A stretch of DNA of 64,000 nt from Lachnospiraceae bacterium (GCA_910574865.1 CAJTDN010000002.1:186001-250000), one strand, 5' to 3'. Shown: positions 53,752-63,749, counted from the stretch's first letter. Notes: generated from the letters alone by a model not told the origin. Numbers and translations: made by a program.

Positions 53752-54069
53752 TCACCGTGCACCACCGCTCTCCGACGCGCTATAAAACCCGTCCTCTATC
53801 CGAAACACCAGCATGTTGCCTTCTTCCGACTGAAACCGCTCCTTCACGACGCCCGTGCAGTACAATACCTCCTTCTTCGTCGAAATATGGCACCCATACC
53901 TCGCGTCCAGGGAAATCACCGTCAAATCATTTTCCTTCAACTTCAGGTAGATGTAATCATCCTCGACGTCGTACCTATGCACCTTGCAGTGACGTATCGT
54001 GTTGTCAAAAATCGCGTCCGCAGAAATGATTTTCACCATCTGCAGGCTTACCGGGCTTCCCTCGTACAT
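53752..54069 (-). CDS. Conserved small protein downstream of codY, function unknown
   Basis: 105 residues, predicted mostly β-strand (VSLQMVKIISADAIFDNTIRHCKVHRYD…YIYLKLKENDLTVISLDARYGCHI). The pattern is somewhat like a PilZ-type small barrel, but I cannot assign it. It follows codY by 15 bases on the same strand and is probably cotranscribed. Confidence 0.65.
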   Translation of the reverse strand: MYEGSPVSLQMVKIISADAIFDNTIRHCKVHRYDVEDDYIYLKLKENDLTVISLDARYGCHISTKKEVLYCTGVVKERFQSEEGNMLVFRIEDGFYSASESGGAR

Positions 54070-54084
54070 ACCAGAACACTCCTT

Positions 54085-54861
54085 TTATTCCTCTCTTTTT
54101 AGCTTGTCCAACTCCGCGAACACATAATCATTCAAAACCTTTATATATGTACCCTTCATGCCCGAAGAGCGCGATTCAATCACCCCGGCGCTCTCGAACT
54201 TACGCAACGCGTTCACGATTACGGAGCGGGTGATGCCCACGCGGTCGGCAATCTTGCTGGCCACGAGAATCCCCTCCGTCCCGTCCAGCTCCTCGAATAT
54301 GTGCACGATGGCCTCAAGTTCCGAAAATGACAACGTGCTGATGGCCGATTGCACGACATGCTCCCTGCGGGACTCTTCCGCGCTCTCCTCGTTTACCGAA
54401 CGCAACATCTCCAGGCCGACCACGGCCGTCCCGTACTCGCTCAAAATGATATCGTCAATCTCGAACATGTTCGCCTGGCGGTAGAGGAACAGTGTCCCCA
54501 GCCTCTCCCCGGCAATGTCAATCGGCGTGATGATTGCCTGGTAACCCCTTGCCGAATCCGCAGAAAATCCGAGCGTCTCCAAGTTGACGTTTTCCTTCGT
54601 GGACAAAACGCTCAGGAGGCGCTCGTTCAGCATCTTGTCCACATGGCCACCGACATTTTCCGTAAGCAGCTCGTCAAGCTTCTTTACCTTGACGCTCCTT
54701 CCCACGCCCAAAACCTTTCCTTTCTTGCTGATTACCAACACGTTCGACTCCAAAATCTCGGTCAACACGGCGCAAATGTCATTGAATACCACTTTGCTGG
54801 AATTATTGTTATGCAGCAATTTGTTAATCTTTCTCGTCTTATCTAATAACTGTACACTCAT
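54085..54861 (-). CDS. codY: GTP/branched-chain amino acid-sensing regulator CodY
   Basis: 258 residues. GAF sensor domain at the N-terminus (LLDKTRKINKLLH…) and winged helix at the C-terminus (ILVASKIADRVGITRSVIVNALRKFESAGVIESRSSGMKGTYIKVLN), the near-invariant CodY DNA-binding segment. Global repressor of nutrient-limitation genes. Position after topA is typical for Clostridia. Confidence 0.97.
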   Translation of the reverse strand: MSVQLLDKTRKINKLLHNNNSSKVVFNDICAVLTEILESNVLVISKKGKVLGVGRSVKVKKLDELLTENVGGHVDKMLNERLLSVLSTKENVNLETLGFSADSARGYQAIITPIDIAGERLGTLFLYRQANMFEIDDIILSEYGTAVVGLEMLRSVNEESAEESRREHVVQSAISTLSFSELEAIVHIFEELDGTEGILVASKIADRVGITRSVIVNALRKFESAGVIESRSSGMKGTYIKVLNDYVFAELDKLKREE

Positions 54862-54951
54862 TACTTTCCTCCATTTTCAAATTGCACACACAATTTTTTT
54901 AAAACTGCCAATTTATCTTATATTATCACACAATTCAAGAATTGGCAATCG

Positions 54952-57036
54952 TTAATTGATTCCTTCCTTTTTCTTCTTATTGTCGACATAACCACAAGAC
55001 TCGTCGGCACAAACCAGCTTGTTTCCCCTCTCCAGCATGTAACCGCCACACTGGGGGCATTTTTCCTTGGAAGGCTTCTGCCAGGACATGAAGTCGCACT
55101 CCGGGTTGTCCTCGCACCCAAAATATCTCCTGCCCTTCTTCGTCTTGCGGATTACCAGTTCCTTCCCGCATTTCGGGCAAGGGATTCCTATTTTTTCCAG
55201 ATATGGCTTGGTATTGCGGCATTCCGGGAATCCCGGGCAGGCCAGGAACTTCCCATGTGGCCCGTATTTGACGACCATGTTGCGCCCGCATTCTTCACAG
55301 ACGACATCGGTCACCTCATCCGCGATTTTCACGCTCTCCAACTCCTTCTCGGCAACCTGCACGGCCTCCTCCAAGTCGGGGTAGAAATTGCGCACGACTT
55401 CTTTCCATTCCACGCGCCCCTCCGCGATCATGTCCAAAAGCCCTTCCATGTTGGCCGTAAAATTGACGTTCACGATGCTCTGGAATGACTGCTTCATGAT
55501 ATGGTTGACCACCTCGCCAATCTCCGTGATATAAAGGTTCTTGCCCTCCTTCGTGATATAGCGGCGGGCCAATATCGTGGAAATCGTCGGGGCGTAGGTG
55601 CTCGGACGGCCTATTCCCAGTTCTTCCAAGGTCTTCACAAGGGACGCCTCCGTATAATGAGCCGGCGGCTGCGTGAAATGCTGCTTGGCCTCCATATCCT
55701 TCCTCGTCAACTTGGAATCCATACGCAGCCCGTGCACAAGCACGTTGCTCTCTTCCTTCTCCTCATCCGCCTCCGTATAGACACTGCGAAAACCCTCGAA
55801 CGCCACCTTCGAAGTCGCCACCGTGAACAAATATTTTCCCGCGCCAATCTTCACCGACGTCGTCTCGTACCTGGCCGCCTTCATCCGGCTGGCGGTAAAA
55901 CGCTTCCAAATCAACTGGTAAAGGCGAAACTGATCCCTGCTTAAGGAATCCTTGAGCATCGCCGGAGTCCTCGTGACGTCCGACGGGCGAATTGCCTCGT
56001 GCGCGTCCTGTATCTTTTGTTCCTTTTTCTTCGTCCCGCCCGGCGTGGCGACGTATTCCTCGCCATAAACGCTCGCGACATACTCCCTGGCCGCCGCGTC
56101 CGCTTCCTCGGAAATACGGGTGGAATCCGTACGCAGGTAGGTGATGACGCCGACCGTCCCGTTCCCTTTGACATCGATTCCCTCGTACAACTGCTGGGCG
56201 ATACGCATCGTTTTCTGGGTACTGAAATTCAGCGCTTTCGCCGCCTCCTGCTGCAAAGTACTGGTCGTAAACGGCAAGGGAGCCTTGCGGAGCCGCTCGC
56301 CATTCTTAATGTCCTTGATTTGAAATTCCGCCTGTTCAATTTCCTTTAAAATCTCATCCAGTTCCTTTTGCGAGGAAATGGTCACCTTTTTCTTGTCCGT
56401 CCCATGGAACTTGGCAACGAGCGGGCGCTTCTCCCCCTCCACCTGCAAGACCGCGTCAAGACTCCAGTATTCCTTCGGAATAAAAGCATTAATCTCCTCC
56501 TCACGATCCGCCACGATCCGAAGTGCCACGGACTGCACGCGACCGGCACTCAACCCCCGCTTCACCTTGGCCCATAAAAGGGGACTGATGCGGTAACCAA
56601 TCATGCGGTCGAGCTCGCGCCTTGCCTGCTGCGCGTCCACCAAATCCATGTCAATCTCGCGCGGGGATTTTAACGAGTCCTTCACCGCCTTCTTGGTAAT
56701 CTCGTTGAACGTGATGCGGCGCATCTTCTTGTCGTCCAACTTCAGCGCCTCGGCCAAATGCCAGGAGATTGCCTCTCCCTCGCGGTCAGGGTCGGTCGCC
56801 AGATACACTTTGTCCGCCTTCTTGGCCTCCTTGCGCAGCCCGGCAAGAACGTCGCCTTTTCCCCGAATCGTGATGTACCTGGGTTCATAGTCATGCTCCA
56901 CGTCAATTCCCAAATTGCTCTTCGGGAAGTCACGGACGTGCCCGTTCGATGCCGCGACCGTGTAGTTGCTGCCTAAAAACTTCTTGATTGTCTTTACTTT
57001 TGCGGGTGACTCCACAATCACCAGATAATGTGCCAT
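54952..57036 (-). CDS. topA: DNA topoisomerase I
   Basis: 694 residues. Toprim domain YLVIVESPAKVKTIKKFLG, catalytic Tyr in VITYLRTDSTRIS, and three C-terminal four-Cys zinc ribbons (CEECG…CPGFPEC, CPKCG…CEDNPEC, CPQCG…CADESC). Relaxes negative supercoils. Follows dprA in the usual order. Confidence 0.97.
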   Translation of the reverse strand: MAHYLVIVESPAKVKTIKKFLGSNYTVAASNGHVRDFPKSNLGIDVEHDYEPRYITIRGKGDVLAGLRKEAKKADKVYLATDPDREGEAISWHLAEALKLDDKKMRRITFNEITKKAVKDSLKSPREIDMDLVDAQQARRELDRMIGYRISPLLWAKVKRGLSAGRVQSVALRIVADREEEINAFIPKEYWSLDAVLQVEGEKRPLVAKFHGTDKKKVTISSQKELDEILKEIEQAEFQIKDIKNGERLRKAPLPFTTSTLQQEAAKALNFSTQKTMRIAQQLYEGIDVKGNGTVGVITYLRTDSTRISEEADAAAREYVASVYGEEYVATPGGTKKKEQKIQDAHEAIRPSDVTRTPAMLKDSLSRDQFRLYQLIWKRFTASRMKAARYETTSVKIGAGKYLFTVATSKVAFEGFRSVYTEADEEKEESNVLVHGLRMDSKLTRKDMEAKQHFTQPPAHYTEASLVKTLEELGIGRPSTYAPTISTILARRYITKEGKNLYITEIGEVVNHIMKQSFQSIVNVNFTANMEGLLDMIAEGRVEWKEVVRNFYPDLEEAVQVAEKELESVKIADEVTDVVCEECGRNMVVKYGPHGKFLACPGFPECRNTKPYLEKIGIPCPKCGKELVIRKTKKGRRYFGCEDNPECDFMSWQKPSKEKCPQCGGYMLERGNKLVCADESCGYVDNKKKKEGIN

Positions 57037-57069
57037 ATCTTCTACCCCTCCAGAACTAGTTTCATCATG

Positions 57070-58167
57070 CTAACTCCTCACATAGTGATTCTTCGATATC
57101 TGGCGGACATGCCCTTCGATTTCCAAAACCGCCAGACTCCCCAGCACCTCCTTGGCCGAAAGATGCGTTTCCTCAATCAAGTCATTTACACTTTTGGGTT
57201 GCAAACATACTGAACTATACACCATATCTTCTTTCGTTTCAAGCACTTTTTCAGTTTCCAATCTTTTTTGTGAAATATTTCCAGAAATCAGGTTTCCAGA
57301 AATTTCCAGTTCCTCAAGTAAAAGTTCCGGGGACAAGAGGATTCCGGCTCCTTGTGCAATCAGCCGGTTACACCCGCCGCTTAGCCCGCTGTCAATCGGA
57401 CCCGGCAAGGCATACACGTCCCTTCCTTGTTCCAGGCCAAAATCCGCCGTAATCAGGGAACCGCTCTTTTCCTTCGCCTCCATCACCAGCACCACGTCGG
57501 ACAGTCCACTGATAATCCGGTTGCGCCTGGGGAAGTGATACCCCTGCGGAGGGGTACCTGGTGGAAGTTCCGACAAAATCCCCCCTCCGCAAGCCAAAAT
57601 GTCCTCATAAAGCCCGATATGTTCCTGTGGATAGCAAATGTCCACCCCGTTCCCCATCACGGCAAACGTCTTGCCCTTCCCCATAAGCGCCCCGCGATGT
57701 CCCATCCCGTCAATCCCGCGTGCCAGGCCGCTGATAACCTGCACGCCGCACTCCGCAAGCCTCCTGGAAAAATCACAAGCATACTTTTCCCCATATGGCG
57801 TGCACCTCCTCGCCCCCACGACGGCAACGCTGCACGATTGTTCATCCGGCAGGCGCCCTTTGACATAGAGTGCGTAAGGTTTGTCCGAAAGTTGGCCAAG
57901 CCTCTTCGGATACTCCCCGTCAAAAACGGTAACAAGACGTATCCCCCGCTTACACAACGCCTCGTAACGGGCAGGCACGTCCCAGTCTTTCCGCGCCTGC
58001 TTTATTGTATGGCAATCCTTTTCGTTTAAGAACGAAAGTCTCCCCAATTCTGTTTCTTCTATATAATAGGCCGCTTTCGCCGATTTCATGTGCGAGCGGA
58101 GCAAATATTTCTTCCGATCCGGCAACATCGACATCGCCGCCAGCCAATATTCATATTCCATCCCCAT
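57070..58167 (-). CDS. dprA: DNA processing protein DprA
   Basis: 365 residues with the DprA Rossmann core (VAVVGARRCTPYGEKYACDFSRRLAECGVQVISGLARGIDGMGHRGAL) and the GNGVDICYPQEH and FPRRNRIISGLSD motifs. Loads RecA on incoming single-stranded DNA. A C-terminal winged helix follows. It starts 3 bases after comM. Confidence 0.95.
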   Translation of the reverse strand: MGMEYEYWLAAMSMLPDRKKYLLRSHMKSAKAAYYIEETELGRLSFLNEKDCHTIKQARKDWDVPARYEALCKRGIRLVTVFDGEYPKRLGQLSDKPYALYVKGRLPDEQSCSVAVVGARRCTPYGEKYACDFSRRLAECGVQVISGLARGIDGMGHRGALMGKGKTFAVMGNGVDICYPQEHIGLYEDILACGGGILSELPPGTPPQGYHFPRRNRIISGLSDVVLVMEAKEKSGSLITADFGLEQGRDVYALPGPIDSGLSGGCNRLIAQGAGILLSPELLLEELEISGNLISGNISQKRLETEKVLETKEDMVYSSVCLQPKSVNDLIEETHLSAKEVLGSLAVLEIEGHVRQISKNHYVRS

Positions 58168-58170
58168 TCC

Positions 58171-59706
58171 TCATCGCCCCCAGTACTTCTTGTCCAGCGT
58201 CCGATAGCCTATCGCCTCCTGGAGGTGGACGCTCCCTATTTGCCCGGCCCCGTCCAAATCCGCGATGGTGCGGGCCACCTTGAGAATCTTGTGGTACGTA
58301 CGGGCTGTCAGGCCGAGTCTGGAAAACGCCTTTTGCATCATCCGCTCCTCCTTCCCGCCCAGCGCGCAGTACCGCTTGATTTCCTTCGTCCCAAGCATGG
58401 CATTGGATAACAATTCGCTTCCGGCATAGCGGTCGTTTTGTATCGCCCTTGCCTTGCACACCCGCTCGCGGATGGCAGCCGAACATTCCTCCCTGCCCTT
58501 TCCTGCCAGGGACTCGTACCCCACCTTCGGCGCCTCCACGCAAATGTCCATGCGATCCAGGAACGGTTGGCTCAGCTTACTCAAATAGTGCTGTATCTGC
58601 CCGGGCGTGCACGTACAACGGTTCATGTCCGGATAACAGCCGCACGGGCAGGGATTCATCGCCCCCACCAGCATGAAATTGGCCGGGAACTGGTATGTCC
58701 CATGTGCGCGGGCAACGTACACCTTCCGCTCCTCCAACGGCTGCCGCAAAGCTTCCAGCACGTTCTTGGAAAATTCCGGCAACTCATCCAAAAAGAGCAC
58801 CCCCTCATGTGCGAGGCTGATTTCCCCCGGCGCGGGAATCGCGCCGCCGCCCACCAATGCCGCCTTGCTGGCCGTGTGATGGACGTTGCGGAACGGCCTC
58901 TTTCGAATCAAGGGACGCTCGCTGTCAACCATTCCCAAAATGCTGTATACCTTCGTAATCTCCATGCTTTCCTCGCGCGTCATCGGCGGGAATATGGTCG
59001 GAATCCGTCGGGCGGTCATCGTTTTCCCGCTTCCCGGCGGTCCGACGAGCAACAAGTTGTGTCCCCCGGCCACGGCCACCTCCGTGGCACGCTTTACCGC
59101 CGCCTGGCCGCAAATATCAGCATAATCGGGCATCAACTCTTCCCCGCTTTCCTCCTCGTACATGTCATGGCGCCGTTCCGGCTTGATGACGCGATTTCCT
59201 ACCAAATATTCCACCGCGTCCCGCAAGGTCTCCACCCCGATGACCGAGACACCCCCCACGAGCGCGCCTTCCGGCGCATTTTCCTTTGGAAGCAGACATT
59301 TTTTGACTCCATTCTCCTTCGCCTGCAAAAGAATCGGCAAAACCCCTGGCACCTTCTGCACGCGCCCGTCCAGCCCAAGTTCACCTATCACCAGCATGCC
59401 GCCGACTTCCCTTTGCCGGATTTTTCCCAAAGAGATGAGGATCGCCACCGCGATTGGAAGGTCGAATGCCGCCCCCCTCTTCTTCACGTTTGCCGGCGAC
59501 AAATTAATCACCGTCCTCTTGGCCGGATAATCCAACCCCGAGTTACGGATTGCCGTGCGCACCCGCTCCGCCGCCTCCTTCACTTCCGACGAGAGGTATC
59601 CCACCATGTTAAACGCCGGAAGCCCGTTGCTTACGTCCGCCTCCACATGCACGGGTTCCACCTTCAGCCCGACAATTGATGCGGATAATACCGTGCTAAA
59701 ACTCAT
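58171..59706 (-). CDS. comM: YifB/ComM family Mg-chelatase-like AAA ATPase
   Basis: 511 residues from ATG 59706 (GGAAGG upstream). N-terminal ChlI fold, Walker A VGPPGSGKTM, Walker B GVLFLDELPEF, and a zinc-like CPCGCYPDMNRCTC segment. ComM is a branch-migration helicase in natural transformation. It precedes dprA in the common order. Confidence 0.95.
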   Translation of the reverse strand: MSFSTVLSASIVGLKVEPVHVEADVSNGLPAFNMVGYLSSEVKEAAERVRTAIRNSGLDYPAKRTVINLSPANVKKRGAAFDLPIAVAILISLGKIRQREVGGMLVIGELGLDGRVQKVPGVLPILLQAKENGVKKCLLPKENAPEGALVGGVSVIGVETLRDAVEYLVGNRVIKPERRHDMYEEESGEELMPDYADICGQAAVKRATEVAVAGGHNLLLVGPPGSGKTMTARRIPTIFPPMTREESMEITKVYSILGMVDSERPLIRKRPFRNVHHTASKAALVGGGAIPAPGEISLAHEGVLFLDELPEFSKNVLEALRQPLEERKVYVARAHGTYQFPANFMLVGAMNPCPCGCYPDMNRCTCTPGQIQHYLSKLSQPFLDRMDICVEAPKVGYESLAGKGREECSAAIRERVCKARAIQNDRYAGSELLSNAMLGTKEIKRYCALGGKEERMMQKAFSRLGLTARTYHKILKVARTIADLDGAGQIGSVHLQEAIGYRTLDKKYWGR

Positions 59707-60045
59707 ATGCATCCTTCCTTTCCTGATAATCCGTAAACCCCTGAAAACATGGCTGAAACACCCGATTTTCGCATGTCGGCTTCCATATGGAGAAACCGCC
59801 ACTTTTAGATTCACTTTGAAATCCTTGCTGCCAATGCCAGACGCGTTGGCGAACCAGATGCTTGTATCTTAGTCCATTCCATCCTAAATGTCAATCGAAC
59901 ATCCCTCGATTACCATATTTTGTGAATGTTTACCAAAGGACATGCGCAAAAAAGCCCCCGCCGCGCCACAAACGGCGGAAACACAAGCATTTTACATGTC
60001 AAAAGGAAAAACGCCAGGCACGACGGACACCATCCTTGTAAAACA

Positions 60046-60236
60046 AGTGAAATACCCCGCAGCAAGCTACGGGGCATCATAGCTTGAATGCGCAGCAAGC
60101 TGCGGGGTATTGCACCCTCGCGGCAGTCGCCAAGGTCATGCAAGCACAAGGTGAATTGCCGCTTGCGGCAAGAGAAGGTGCCCTGGGGCATGACTTTGGC
60201 TCGTTGCTCGCGGGAATAAAGAGCCGAGGGCATCCG
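60046..60236. repeat. Intergenic repeat block before sigK
   Basis: ATACCCCGCAGCAAGCTACGGGGCAT and CGCAGCAAGCTGCGGGGTAT are related inverted units. They are followed by the 32-base segment shared with 32049–32081 in the response-regulator gene. 59707–60045 has no gene that I can support; it carries a GCGGCG-rich hairpin near 59960–59985. Confidence 0.6.
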
Positions 60237-60268
60237 TCATATGAAAAGAAATAAAATCGGAAAAGCAC

Positions 60269-60293
60269 GAATTCTGTCCCCTTCTCATACACT
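60269..60293 (+). promoter_or_regulatory. Possible sigma-E promoter of sigK
   Basis: GAATT (60269–60273) and CATACACT (60286–60293) resemble the sigma-E −35 and −10 consensus. Knowing that sigK is sigma-E dependent in other spore formers supports this, but it is a visual match only. Confidence 0.35.
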
Positions 60294-60320
60294 ATATCAA
60301 ATGTCTTTTGAGGTGCTAGT

Positions 60321-60938
60321 TTGAAATCCTTTCCTCCTCCTTTATCCCCTTCGGAAGAAAAGTATTACATTCAAAAATACACCGAAGGAGATTTGCAGGC
60401 AAAACATATCCTGATTGAACGAAACCTCCGATTGGTGGCACACGTCATAAAGAAATACCAGTATCTGGAAGAAGACCCCGAAGACCTGATTTCGATTGGC
60501 ACGATTGGGCTGATTAAGGCCGTGGTCACGTTCAATTCCGCGAAAGGGAACCGCCTTGCCGCATACGCCTCCAAGTGCATCGACAACGAAATCCTCATGT
60601 ACCTGAGGACAAAGAAAAAAAGCAGCAAGGAAGTCTCCATCTACGAACCGATTGGCACGGACTGCGAAGGCAACGAAATCAAGCTTTATGACATTATCGA
60701 GACGGAAGAAGTCGACATCGCGGAAAAATTATTTTTACGGGAAAATATCCAGAAACTCTATGAAAAAGTGGAAACCGAACTGTCGAAACGTGAAAAACTC
60801 GTGCTAAAGATGAGATACGGCCTATACAACGGGGAAGAATACACGCAGCGGGAGATTGCCAGACAACTTGGAATCTCCCGCTCCTATGTCTCCCGTATTG
60901 AAAAAAGCGCCGTAGAAAAATTGCGGACATTTTTTTAA
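60321..60938 (+). CDS. sigK: Sporulation sigma factor sigma-K, no pro-sequence, uninterrupted
   Basis: 205 residues from TTG 60321 after GAGGTG. Sigma-70 regions 2 and 4 are clear: HILIERNLRLVAHVIKKYQY, DLISIGTIGLIKAV, ENEILMYLR-like core and TQREIARQLGISRSYVSRIEKSA. It starts at the segment matching the mature form of Bacillus sigma-K (FPPPLSPSEEKYY). An in-frame TGA four codons upstream rules out a longer pro-protein. There is no skin insertion. Confidence 0.9.
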   Translation: MKSFPPPLSPSEEKYYIQKYTEGDLQAKHILIERNLRLVAHVIKKYQYLEEDPEDLISIGTIGLIKAVVTFNSAKGNRLAAYASKCIDNEILMYLRTKKKSSKEVSIYEPIGTDCEGNEIKLYDIIETEEVDIAEKLFLRENIQKLYEKVETELSKREKLVLKMRYGLYNGEEYTQREIARQLGISRSYVSRIEKSAVEKLRTFF

Positions 60939-61042
60939 TTCACGGGGCTGTCGGGAAATGACTGCAGGCCCACAATATATACCGTGGCGCATCCGGATTT
61001 GCCACCATATATCGTGGGTTTTCCGCATTACCCGCCCCATGA
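60939..61042. repeat. Hairpin repeat after sigK
   Basis: ATTCACGGGGC pairs with GCCCCATGAAT at the outer ends, and CCCACAATATAT…ATATATCGTGGG inside. It belongs to the dispersed ATTCACGG-ended family and may end sigK transcription. 61043–61308 shows no gene that I recognise. Confidence 0.6.
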
Positions 61043-61308
61043 ATTTCGCGCTGGTCGCGGCCGCGAAGCGGCATGATTCGTCATGCGACCGTGCGCACCA
61101 TGCTACCGGGCGGTAGATTTATCTAACGTCCGGTATAAACGCCCGCCCCAATCTTCGGGCGCCACGCCCGCAACGTGTTGATGTGCGCATCTGCCCGCGC
61201 CATGTCTCCCGTTTCGGGCAGGCACTGGCATACGCTTTTTTCTTGTCATCATTAACACGGCACGAAAACCATGAATTATCAAGCAATCTTTTGTGTAAAA
61301 TGACAAAA

Positions 61309-61572
61309 TCATGCCAGCGGTTTTGGAACTTCCGGTTCAAAACAAAATGTTCCGTCCTCGTATCCCGCCTCCACTTCTGCCATTGTCAGGCTTTTCGTAT
61401 AGTCTACCCCTTCGGGTGATATCAGTCCCAAATCCTTTTTTGCCCTCAGCGACACTTCTTCCGGATTCACAATCTCCCGCAATTTACGCTCAAACCACGC
61501 CAGAACATCACGATATTCTGGTTTACCTGCCAAATTTTCAAGTTCACACGGGTCTTTTTGCATGTATTCCCG
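61309..61572 (-). pseudogene. C-terminal fragment of a sulfatase
   Basis: About 85 residues reading QKDPCELENLAGKPEYRDVL…GVDYTKSLTMAEVEAGYEDGTFCFEPEVPK, the usual C-terminal end of type I sulfatases. The catalytic N-terminal part is gone. It is fused, out of frame, to the inulin fructotransferase remnant at about 61565–61575. Confidence 0.75.
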
Positions 61573-62077
61573 TTTTCCCGTTCTTATATGTATTTTCCGC
61601 ATCCGTCCTTCCTGTCCCGTCATCTAAAAAATGCAGTCCGTCAATACAGAAATTCATGAACTCCACGGAACTGACACGGGGGCTGCCTTCCCTTTTCACA
61701 TAAAATGCGGCACCGTCACTTTCCTCCCCACCCGCCGTCAACGGCAAATCCACAAGAATGCGGCTCCCCCCCGGCCATATTTCGTGCCAGCCTTTCAGTT
61801 CATCCTCCGGCGTGTTGAAACGGATGCTGGAAGACGTGAATCCATGGCCGGAACCCATAATTTTCAAATAACTGATATCTATAACGACCTGCGTGGCCAG
61901 CCGATAATCCCCGACAGGAATGTAGATAACCGCCCCCGGTTTCCCCCCTTCATCTTTATCAACCTCCGCCTGCCTGTTCTTAATATCCGCGATTATACTG
62001 TTAATCACGGCTCCAATGTCCTGATGCGGATTCCCGCTGCCCCATTTTGTCACGTCGTAAAAATTTTTCTCACTCAT
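61544..62077 (-). pseudogene. N-terminal fragment of inulin fructotransferase (DFA-forming)
   Basis: 177 residues with DVTKWGSGNPHQDIGAVINSIIADIKNRQ, KPGAVIYIPVGDYRLAT, KIMGSGHGFTSSSIRFNT, GWHEIWPGGSRILVDL and SSVEFMNFCIDGLHF, matching the start of the β-helix enzymes that turn inulin into difructose anhydride. The family is about 400 residues; the rest is deleted. GGGAGG precedes the start. It follows the GH32 gene and was part of a fructan operon. Confidence 0.75.
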
Positions 62078-62145
62078 AATGTTTCCTCCCTAACCGACCA
62101 TCCTTATAATATAAGTTCCACCAAAATGCCTTTTTCCTATCTTTC

Positions 62146-63633
62146 TTAAGAATGACATGCATCCTTTAACCCGCACGTCATGATATCCTTTATGACCGCA
62201 GTACCCCCATATGCCCGGATACTCAACAAATTCTGCTCGCTTGGCGCAAACACGTTATTTGAGTGATTGTTCCGGTACTGATCCGTGAAAATTTCTAACG
62301 AGCTCTGATCTGAAAATACGTGCACGTCCAATCCCTTTTTTCCTTTCAAATACATCACGCTCCTTGAAACACCCTCGCTCCATCCGTCCGCGTTCGTCCT
62401 GTCCACTCTGAGTTCCGCGTTTTCAAAGTCAAACACGCAAGCCGTCTTTCTTCCGTTCCCGCACCGCAAATCCAGCTCCAACCTGCCCGCGTTCGTTTCC
62501 ATGAGGTCTATTTCCATCATCAATTCAAAACAAATACCGTCCCCGGCCGAAAGCGCCACCCCATCTTCCGTCACGGCCAGTTCATCCCGGTCCCACACGT
62601 CTTTTCGTAACGCCCTGATTTCCCTGACGGGAAGAAATTGTAAAGTTCCATCACTAAGCATGCGTACTTCCCGCGGGATATTGAAAAAACCGCACCATCC
62701 CTCCTTATATGTCGGCCCCCAGTCTTTCCACTGGGGCATCCACTCCCACTCGTTGGACCATCCCACGATAATGCGTCTTCCGTCCGGAGCCTGAAAGGAC
62801 TGTGGCGCATAAAAATCCAGCCCCCAGTCAATCTCCCCAGTCACACGGCAATCAAATTTTCCGGTATTATAATCAAAGTCACCCGTAAAATACACGGCCG
62901 TGTGATCCCCCGCGCCCATGGGTGAGAACGTTAACACGTACTTTTCTCCCAAAGGGTAGAAGTCCGGGCATTCCCACATGCTTCCCCATTCCCCCCGGCT
63001 CTCGGCCAGTACGCTAAAAAATTCCCAATGATACAAATCTTTAGAACGGTACAGCAACGCCTGCGCCCGATTGCCATGGCTCGCCCCGCATACCAAATAG
63101 TAAACGCCTTCATGTTCCCATACCTTTGGATCCCTGAATTGATCCTTCGCGACCCCTTTCGGTGCTGTTAAAACCGGATTTCCATCATATTTTATAAAAT
63201 GAATCCCGTCTTCACTGTACGCCACGCATTGCGTTTGTTCAAACCCCCTTCCCTCGTTTGTCGCCGCGGTAAATACCAAATACAGTTTCCCGTCCATTTC
63301 AACCGCGCTCCCTGAAAAACACCCCCCTCGGAGATGGTCATCATACGACTCGCTGGGAGCCAATGCCAACGGAAGATACTCCCAATGCAACATGTCCTCA
63401 CTCACCGCATGCCCCCAGTGCATCCATTCCCAGAATCCGTGGTACGGATTGTACTGGTAGAAAAAATGGTATTTCCCCTGGAAATAAATCAGTCCATTCG
63501 GATCGTTCAACCACCCTGTTTGTGCCATAAAGTGGTAGTGCTGGCGCATTTTCCCATTTTTCACCTTGTCCTTCTTTCCATTAATTTCCTGCTGTGCCCT
63601 TTCAATGTTCTTTTTCATTATCTCATATGACAT
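62146..63633 (-). CDS. GH32 β-fructofuranosidase
   Basis: 495 residues. The five-blade propeller motifs are present: nucleophile WLNDPNG, FSGSAV, transition-state FRDPKV and acid/base WECPDF. A C-terminal β-sandwich follows. No signal peptide, so it acts inside the cell on sucrose, sucrose-6-phosphate or short fructans. It lies between LacI operators and the inulin enzyme remnant. Confidence 0.93.
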   Translation of the reverse strand: MSYEIMKKNIERAQQEINGKKDKVKNGKMRQHYHFMAQTGWLNDPNGLIYFQGKYHFFYQYNPYHGFWEWMHWGHAVSEDMLHWEYLPLALAPSESYDDHLRGGCFSGSAVEMDGKLYLVFTAATNEGRGFEQTQCVAYSEDGIHFIKYDGNPVLTAPKGVAKDQFRDPKVWEHEGVYYLVCGASHGNRAQALLYRSKDLYHWEFFSVLAESRGEWGSMWECPDFYPLGEKYVLTFSPMGAGDHTAVYFTGDFDYNTGKFDCRVTGEIDWGLDFYAPQSFQAPDGRRIIVGWSNEWEWMPQWKDWGPTYKEGWCGFFNIPREVRMLSDGTLQFLPVREIRALRKDVWDRDELAVTEDGVALSAGDGICFELMMEIDLMETNAGRLELDLRCGNGRKTACVFDFENAELRVDRTNADGWSEGVSRSVMYLKGKKGLDVHVFSDQSSLEIFTDQYRNNHSNNVFAPSEQNLLSIRAYGGTAVIKDIMTCGLKDACHS

Positions 63634-63650
63634 TTCTTACCTCCGTCTTA

Positions 63651-63709
63651 TGGAACGGGTTCCACTTTTTATTCTAAAAAGAGAGGCGTTCTTTGTGGAA
63701 CGGGTTCCA
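63651..63709. promoter_or_regulatory. Twin LacI-type operators before the GH32 gene
   Basis: The perfect palindrome TGGAACGGGTTCCA occurs at 63651–63664 and 63696–63709, centres 45 bases apart. TTCCAC (within the second site) and TTAGAA/TAGAAT form a weak promoter between them on the minus strand. The LacI protein encoded next door is the obvious ligand. Confidence 0.8.
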
Positions 63710-63749
63710 TTCGTTTGTAATAAAAAAACGCCTCTTCCTCTATCTCTTA

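Noticed and set aside
60321-60938. Chance that sigK is an interrupted or general sigma gene
   Set aside because: Both conserved regions are continuous, and the start matches mature sigma-K; no recombinase or insertion lies inside.
61043-61308. Short frames in the sigK–sulfatase space
   Set aside because: No start signals, no recognisable motif and no consistent coding pattern in either strand.
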